From assembly GCA_000320545.1 (NCBI GenBank), contig ADNK01002534.1, forward strand, positions 1-42,172: DNA of 42,172 bases. The letters run 5' to 3'. Source of the DNA: Bigelowiella natans CCMP2755 (Eukaryota > Cercozoa > Chlorarachniophyceae). The notes below the pieces were generated by a model that was not told the DNA's origin, did no database searches, and saw only the letters and a program-made list of their open reading frames with translations. A program made the translations under genes and the position numbers. This document shows positions 37,601 through 42,172 of the stretch, in pieces; position 1 is the first letter of the stretch, and each line of letters starts with the position of its first letter.

Positions 37601-38517
37601 TTCTCCTTCTCGGGGGACAGAGGTTCCATCGGCGATTGGACGCGCGCGCGTAGCCGCTGAAGCGGCGTGAGCTGCATTTCCTCGAAGTTTTTGTTGGTAG
37701 CCATTGGGTTCGCTCCGTGCTTTAGTTTGGTCAGGATTTCTGAGGACTGGGTGCGAGCCGTGTCCATAATGCCATGCACGACGCGTGGGTCCCCCTTCGA
37801 GTTGCGTTTTTTTATCTTCACTTTCTGCAGAGACAGGGATGGTGTGGGGGGGGGGGGGAGAGGGAGCACAGGCAAGAATAAGAGTTTTTTTGTTAATAGC
37901 AAGTCGCAGGGGTTGAAGGGGGAGGGAAAGGAGAGAGATTACGAAAGAAATGAAAGCAAAGTTTAGCTCAATATCGATCTAAACCTTGTTGCGTTCGGCA
38001 GCACCGCCTCCCAGAGTATACCTGCGCACAGCAAAGTTGAATAACTGTGTGTGAGCACTAGCCTAATCTGTATGGGAAAGTGGGCGGATATTATTACATT
38101 TGGCGGAGAGACTTTACGCTCATCTTGGCCTTTAGCGCGCGAGTGCCGTCGTCTTCGTGAAATAAGAACTCAACAGCGCGAGCCTCGGACTTCAGATAGC
38201 CGATACCGAACTCAATCAGCACCTACGAGCAAGGTGGGTGGTTTTGTTAGGGTCGCTTTTATTTCAGGAAAGGGTGCGGCGGAATGGCAAAGAGAGTATG
38301 CGTTTTGTATCGACCTTATCCGTGTTCTGCAGCACCTCGCCAAGCCGTTTTTGAAGATGTCCTGAAACCACATCAAATCAGAGAGAACCGTTACGTACAA
38401 ATCATGAGAGCGTTGTATCTCAAACTTAGTGAATAAACGGTTAGTTCATTTTGTTGCGCATTCGTGCTTTTTAGCTGCGTATTCACCCAGTGCAGTGGAG
38501 AACGTCAGCTCCGACAT
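19988..38517 (-). CDS. Axonemal inner-arm dynein heavy chain, DNAH7 class, complete
   Basis: Motor subunit that drives ciliary bending by ATP-powered steps on microtubules. I resolve 35 exons: 38487-38517, 38315-38361, 38113-38222, 37985-38021, 37141-37824, 36956-37114, 34714-36762, 30776-34427, 30082-30562, 29655-29900, 27973-29500, 27435-27767, 27175-27354, 26609-26926, 26247-26504, 26031-26097, 25733-25896, 25413-25579, 25067-25186, 24750-24860, 24307-24557, 24053-24201, 23619-23859, 23277-23466, 22925-23094, 22569-22797, 21996-22397, 21704-21787, 21472-21571, 21243-21322, 20971-21070, 20761-20850, 20529-20618, 20275-20393, 19988-20126. They keep one frame and give about 4391 residues, against roughly 4000 for human DNAH7. 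Order: tail, linker, AAA1-AAA4, stalk, AAA5-AAA6, C-terminal domain ending TTGHSTNFV...QLDD. The start ATG follows an in-frame TGA. Weak points are the 26-base gap at 37115-37140 and the donor at 36955. Confidence 0.96.
20161..20260 (-). repeat. 25-bp minisatellite, four copies
   Basis: Four head-to-tail copies of a 25-bp unit beginning CACAACTACAA and ending GAATATG, at 20161, 20186, 20211 and 20236. Copies 2 and 3 are identical; copies 1 and 4 differ at one or two bases. The array lies in the last intron of the dynein gene, 35 bases upstream of the last exon. Confidence 0.93.
20443..20480. repeat. (TA)n microsatellite
   Basis: In the dynein intron between 20529 and 20393. Confidence 0.94.
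20854..20898. repeat. (CA)n microsatellite at a splice acceptor
   Basis: On the dynein sense strand this is a TG run ending two bases before the AG of the exon at 20761-20850. Confidence 0.95.
22483..22550. repeat. (AG)n microsatellite
   Basis: GA/AAAG-rich run; TC on the dynein sense strand, directly before the donor-side boundary at 22569 is passed, within the intron 22398-22568. Confidence 0.94.
23160..23248. repeat. (CG)n(CA)n(TA)n compound microsatellite
   Basis: Fills about half of the dynein intron between 23277 and 23094. Confidence 0.95.
24053..24557 (-). other. Charged insert before dynein AAA6
   Basis: Two exons, 24307-24557 and 24053-24201. After [17 protein letters not shown] the family normally needs about 20 residues to reach the WK.YDS motif. 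Here about 80 residues intervene, mostly Lys, Glu, Asp and Ala, before [14 protein letters not shown] in the next exon. The insert spans an intron, so it is not an unspliced intron. Confidence 0.85.
24605..24652. repeat. (TA)n microsatellite
   Basis: In the dynein intron between 24750 and 24557. Confidence 0.95.
25987..26022. repeat. (CA)n microsatellite near a splice donor
   Basis: TG on the dynein sense strand, starting about ten bases after the donor of the exon at 26031-26097. Confidence 0.95.
27260..28410 (-). other. Dynein stalk and microtubule-binding domain
   Basis: The first coiled-coil strand (Lys, Glu and Ala-rich, from about 28400) ends near [17 protein letters not shown]; the microtubule-binding tip continues through exon 27435-27767 ([15 protein letters not shown]) and the second strand runs from [16 protein letters not shown] into exon 27175-27354. 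Introns interrupt the tip and the return strand. Confidence 0.88.
27776..27843. repeat. (TATG)n(TG)n(CG)n compound microsatellite
   Basis: In the dynein intron just sense-upstream of the stalk exon at 27435-27767. Confidence 0.94.
29113..29139 (-). other. Dynein AAA4 P-loop
   Basis: GVGGSGKQS, residues about 2620-2628, after the family signature [18 protein letters not shown]. It is an intact Walker A motif. Confidence 0.94.
29374..29409 (-). other. EF-hand-like calcium loop between AAA3 and AAA4
   Basis: [12 protein letters not shown], residues about 2530-2541, follows FDKICKHL and precedes EIRGLF, so a loop is flanked by helices as in an EF-hand. Acidic or Asn residues stand at positions 1, 3 and 5, Gly at 6 and Val at 8. 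Position 12, normally Glu, is Gln, with Glu at 13. From memory, human DNAH7 has an annotated EF-hand in this region, which supports the class assignment. Confidence 0.7.
29530..29600. repeat. (TC)n(TG)n compound microsatellite
   Basis: In the dynein intron just sense-upstream of the AAA4 exon at 27973-29500. Confidence 0.95.
30082..30562 (-). other. Dynein AAA3 exon
   Basis: The AAA3 P-loop GPTGTGKS is split by the intron between 30776 and 30562: the first half, GPT plus one base, ends the upstream exon. Walker [12 protein letters not shown] and the sensor stretch [16 protein letters not shown] follow in this exon. All are intact. Confidence 0.93.
31815..31838 (-). other. Dynein AAA2 P-loop
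   Basis: GLPYSGKS, residues about 1903-1910, is the usual dynein AAA2 form of the Walker A motif. AAA2 binds but normally does not hydrolyse nucleotide. Confidence 0.92.
32511..32684 (-). other. Dynein AAA1 nucleotide site
   Basis: Main ATPase site. The P-loop GPAGTGKT is at 32661-32684 (residue about 1621) and the Walker B stretch CFDEFNRI at 32511-32534. Both are intact, so the motor should hydrolyse ATP. They lie inside the 3652-base exon together with the linker and AAA2. Confidence 0.95.
34661..34696. repeat. (CA)n microsatellite near a splice donor
   Basis: TG on the dynein sense strand, shortly after the donor of the tail exon at 34714-36762. Confidence 0.95.
34714..36762 (-). other. 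Dynein tail (stem) exon with low-complexity insert
   Basis: One 683-codon exon covering residues about 357-1039 of the heavy chain. It is mostly helical stem sequence used for assembly with other chains. Residues about 523-645 (roughly 35900-36265) form a Lys, Glu, Pro, Ala and Ser-rich stretch with no fold visible, apparently inserted between ordered parts. The donor at 34713 is followed within 20 bases by a sense-strand TG repeat. Confidence 0.85.
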
Positions 38518-39099
38518 TCCGCCATACCTTTCAACCAGCAATAATCAGTACGTCACGAAAGAGAGCTTTGCTCGGAATCCGCGATTCGATTTACCACCAT
38601 CATCTTCTCTCTATTCTCTGCGCGCTTGTTTTGGTGCGTACGCGTGAGTCAAAGAGAGGGAGAGGGGGGGAAAGGGAGAGCGCAGAGAAAGAAAGGCTTG
38701 GTTTGGGAATTACTGTGCCAGAGATCCGTGATTCGGTCTTATATAAGATAGGTCTTTCACTTCTTGATAGAACGGCCCACTGTGCAGCGCAAAACAACCA
38801 CCAAAATTGAATAACGCGCGTTCATCAGATTTAAACTTCCTCGGTGATACATTGGTTCTGCGCGTTGATTGCAGAGCGATATGTTCACCTGAGCTTGATT
38901 TTTTTTTCTTTCGCCCAGGTCTCATTCGGCAAGAATCGAGTGCGAAACCCCTTCTCAATCCTGACTCCTTTCTTCGTGCCCGTTGTTTTGTAGCGGGATT
39001 GGCCTTTTAGGCTCCGTAGCTGCGCCAAGGAACAGCAGAAAAAATCGGCATTGTAAGTGATAGCTCGGCATCATAGGTGATATGCTTCTCTTGAATCGT
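38518..39099. other. Upstream region of the dynein gene
   Basis: No gene seen. Holds the dynein promoter by position and an AG-rich stretch at about 38650-38700. The open frames here are short and unlike any family. Confidence 0.4.
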
Positions 39100-39704
39100 C
39101 TATATCCCCATACCCATAACGTTCACTGCTCCCACGACCTCTAGCCTCCCCACTATGTAAACTAGTGCATAGTTTAAGTTACTTTCATCATTTCGAAAAC
39201 CCCGATAGGCTCTACATAGAACGAGTTCTCCTGGCCCATCTGGCTCAGGACCCATCTGCATGAATAATGGGATTTCAGACGTGGATGAGGAGAGAAAATA
39301 CCAAAATAGGCGGCTATCTATTTTCTCTCTAGCAGATTCGGCAGTGAACAGCGACCCTGTGTAAATCTTCCAGACATCTTGATACACGGAGTGACTGATT
39401 AAGTTTCCTGATATAATGTACGGTAGGCCTTGAGCAATGCGTTGACGCATTATTATTGTGGAAGGAGCTCTCGTGTGTTGTTTCAGGAGTTAGGCAAAAC
39501 CTAGTTTAACTTTTCCAGTCCCCTCCTCCATGATGTAGAGGCCAACTACGAGAGAAAGGGGTGAGAAAGGGGTGGAGGGGATTGGCGGGTTTCGGCGATG
39601 GAATATTCAATGTTATATTTTAAATATTTCATGAGAATGTGCAGCTTTATGTCAATATGAGTAATCTCACCGCAGTCATTGATCAGATCCTGGAGCGTGT
39701 ACAT
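39100..39704 (-). CDS. Tentative small gene, three exons, unknown function
   Basis: Not recognised. Three minus-strand segments, 39671-39704, 39501-39545 and 39100-39407, join in frame (phases 1 and 1) with GT/AG ends, giving 128 residues from MYTLQDLINDC to GMGI then TAG. The first donor is a strong TGCG/gtgaga; the second and third borders are ordinary. The last segment is an open frame of over 110 codons with evenly mixed composition, including GPEPDGPGELVLCRAYRGF. No domain, signal or membrane segment is evident. The frame stays open upstream of 39704, so the true start may lie further right. It lies between the dynein start and the CSDE1-like gene. Only frame continuity supports it, so a chance arrangement is possible. 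Confidence 0.38.
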
Positions 39705-41270
39705 GGTTTCCCACCTCCTCTCACGAGAAAAATAAGAAAAACCAATGTACAAAGGCGCTCCTATCTGCTCCTGGCTAGTTGCTTGGGAATTTTCCTGATG
39801 ATATTATCACAAAGCCATGAAATCAATTTGGTTCAAGGAATCTCCCCTCGAGAAGAATTTCTGTATGTGATGTGAGACACAGCAGGTTAACTAGCGATGA
39901 TATGTTTTTTGTGAGTAAAAAATACTACAGTGCCATCATGCGTATTCCCTCCCCGAAAATGATACAGCTAATTCTAGACGTCTCACTGTCTCTCCCTTTA
40001 GATGTGATAAGCTATAACTACGCAGGTGGTTCTCATTCTCTAATTTTTCTGGTCCCAAAGACTGGAAATTCATAAACGTTTCATTGCATCTGAACTTCCC
40101 ACATCTATCCCGAAAAATACTGCTTCGCATGTCAAAAAGGAAAGAGTTACTCTCTCAACAGTGATGATGCAAAGAACCCATCAGCGAAAAGGAATATCAG
40201 GCACCGAAATGAAGGGAGGGGGGACAGTAACGTACACTCTAAATTATGGGAAACGCAAACAGAACTCGAGAGACATCAGGAGATAATTGAATCGCCGTGA
40301 ATTTAGCCTAATAAATCTGATTTAAAGGTTGTCGTCTTAGTAAGACATAGTATATTTATCGATTTATATGTTTTCAGGTCTAATTTCAAAGTCAAATTTT
40401 GCAATAAGTATCCAAAAATTGAATACGTCCAGTATACGACAACACTATGGGCCAGTAATTACCTCATATCGACATATTTTTAAATATTTATGTGCCCTGG
40501 GCTGAAGAAACTTATAGATTTAATCTGATTAGAAGATTTTCGTTTTCAGCCCAATAAATAGTATACGACATGAAATAGGACAAAGATATCTGATATTTCG
40601 CTTCAATTGGAACTCTTCGACGAACGCAAGGCCGGATTGATCTCTGTAATTTTCCCAGAAATTCAACACAAGTGACGCCTTCATAATTTTTGGATTTTGA
40701 TTTTTTTCCAAGTCGCAAATGTAAATAGCGCATATTAGGGACCCTATTTATGTGCGTCCCTCCCCAACTTGTGGCAGAGAAAGCAATTTTCAAACTAGCT
40801 TCTACGACGTTTGCTTCTCGGGGAAGGCTATTTTGTTCCAAATAATACATACGACAAATAAGGTATGCATATTTTGGTTAATATCCTCTGTATTTCTCGC
40901 ACATATTCTTTCACGGTCCTTCCCTGGCCCAACTGAAATTTCACTTCAGTGCGAAGGTTTGTGTTTTGCTGTGGCGAACGTCCTTCGGTGAGATGTGAAG
41001 AGAGCACCAGTGCGTGATTTCAAAACTTTCATCGGCGGGGCCTTACGGGGTAGATTTTCTGTATCACTCGTTGCGTCGGCGATTGTCGGAGCCTTCACTT
41101 GTCTCTGTGGAGGCCCGTCGTGTGCGGAAACTTTCGGGGAACGTAGATATAACTTTGTTTGTTTTCCCTATTATGAATAGCGTTGGATTGCTGCGGTCAG
41201 GAACTCGGGACAAATGAGGTTTGAAACATCACCGTGATAATTTTGTCCGTACGGGTTGCATGGCGAATGA
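39705..41270. other. AT-rich region without a recognised gene
   Basis: Open frames at 39936-40130 and 40512-40850 (minus) and 41014-41217 (plus) were read and match no family. The right part probably contains the promoter and 5' UTR of the CSDE1-like gene. Confidence 0.4.
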
Positions 41271-42172
41271 ATGAAAGAGCTCGCGTTCCCGCTAGTTGTG
41301 TACACCCGCACTCGACAGAATGGCAATTTTGACGAGAATGTTAATCTCAGCGGTGGCACAAGCAACGTCCCTGTCAGGGACGGGTCTTTGACAAATGCTC
41401 AGAATACGAGTGGGCCTGTGCGACAGAAGGGCATTGTAGCGGTTGTCAAGGCGACTAGGTATTTAGTTTCCTCTCCGTATGAGAAGTGGGGGGTGAAGGG
41501 ATGAATTCGCAATGCTCATTTGATGTTCTTTTTCAGTCGTACTGGATTCATTCGACCCATCGATAGAAGCGAAAAGGTTGTGTGCATTTACGGAACTGAC
41601 CGCTTGAAGTGTAATTCAGTGCGATGATACGTTGTTTGCCGCAGGTTTTCTTCCACTTCGCAAGCGTCGCTCCGGTATTATTATTATTTTTTCAAACCAT
41701 TGTTCCAACTACTACTTTTGCTGCTGAGAGAGAGAGACAACAACGTATTACTTGAGATGGAAAGAAGCTGGCCAAAAACACGTCTGTTAACACCCTTCTT
41801 ATTCCCCCCTCCGCCTCCATACAATGACGACGTAGTTCAAGGCACGTGGGGACCCTGTGGTGGGAGATAACGTCGACTTCATCTTACAAATGGGTAGTAG
41901 CAGCATCCACCATCCTTGATAGCTCCTCTCCCCCCCCCCCCAACACCCCCTTCCATTTTTCAATTATTCTCTCACCATCATCCCTACCCAGACGGAAACA
42001 GGGGTGTAGCCCAAGACGTCCTCTACCTCCCGGAGGGAACAGTGCAGTTTGAGAAAATAATAAAACAAGATGTTCCGGGAGTCCTGGCGAGGCCGTTGCA
42101 AGAGCATAAAGGAGCTCCGGGCTACTTCGGACGCATGAAAAAGGAGCAAACGGGCGGGCTTCTCCGCCCGTT
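41271..42172 (+). CDS. Cold-shock-domain RNA-binding protein (CSDE1/UNR-like), 5' part
   Basis: Cytoplasmic single-stranded RNA-binding protein family that controls mRNA translation and decay. Five exons, 41271-41458, 41537-41576, 41645-41674, 41836-41893 and 41992 to beyond the window, join in frame. The first cold-shock domain reads GIVAVVKATS-RTGFIRP...VFFHFASVAP, matching the GIV.....GFI and VFVH motifs of the fold, followed by VGDNVDFILQMDGNRG and YLPEGTVQFEKI, the UNR-type inter-domain pattern. A second domain, GYFGRMKKEQTGGLLRP, is cut by the right edge. The single domain is spread over exons of 40, 30 and 58 bases. The start at 41271 is the first in-frame ATG, but the N-terminal 50 residues are unconserved and the true start may differ. 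UNR assignment rests on the LPEGTV-FE pattern and repeated domains. Confidence 0.82.

Noticed and set aside
41014-41217. Plus-strand frame upstream of the CSDE1-like gene
   Set aside because: Plausible composition but ends in a stop before 41271, has no recognised domain and could not be spliced in frame with confidence; probably 5' UTR.

Overview
The window is nuclear DNA of a flagellated protist or alga with conventional GT-AG spliceosomal introns and many dinucleotide microsatellites. TAA, TAG and TGA all end reading frames, so the standard genetic code fits, which argues against ciliates with reassigned stops. An axonemal inner-arm dynein heavy chain implies motile cilia. I cannot name the species. 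There is no sign of bacterial or organellar DNA, and I saw no tRNA, rRNA or CRISPR.

Layout, left to right. (1) The 5' two thirds of a protein kinase catalytic domain on the minus strand (97-2108), running off the left edge. (2) A small three-exon minus-strand gene for a 130-residue acidic protein of unknown function (2422-2926). (3) A single-exon plus-strand gene for a basic, disordered 308-residue protein (4072-4998). (4) A complete seven-exon Rab GTPase on the minus strand (6498-8449). (5) A complete eight-exon CNOT1/NOT1, the scaffold of the CCR4-NOT deadenylase, on the plus strand (9680-18008). (6) A complete, very large DNAH7-class dynein heavy chain on the minus strand (19988-38517), which I resolve into 35 exons coding about 4391 residues. 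(7) A tentative three-exon small gene on the minus strand (39100-39704). (8) The first five exons of a cold-shock-domain RNA-binding protein like CSDE1/UNR on the plus strand (41271 to the right edge).

All exon joins were found by reading the sequence: a GT and AG pair was required and the reading frame had to continue through each join. For CNOT1, Rab, kinase, dynein and CSDE1 the joined products follow known family sequences across every junction except where noted. The weak spots are the 5' end of the dynein gene (37115-37140), the N-terminus of the CSDE1-like gene and the whole 39100-39704 gene.

Rab and CNOT1 are divergent and share a 1.2 kb AT-rich upstream region. CNOT1 and dynein are convergent, and so are the 308-residue gene and Rab. 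Both convergent spacers hold unusual CTAG-rich, palindrome-rich DNA. In the CNOT1-dynein spacer an identical 12-bp palindrome occurs four times. That block is the part of the window least explained by known features. CNOT1 and CSDE1/UNR both act in mRNA decay and translation control, but here they are separated by 23 kb and nothing shows co-regulation.
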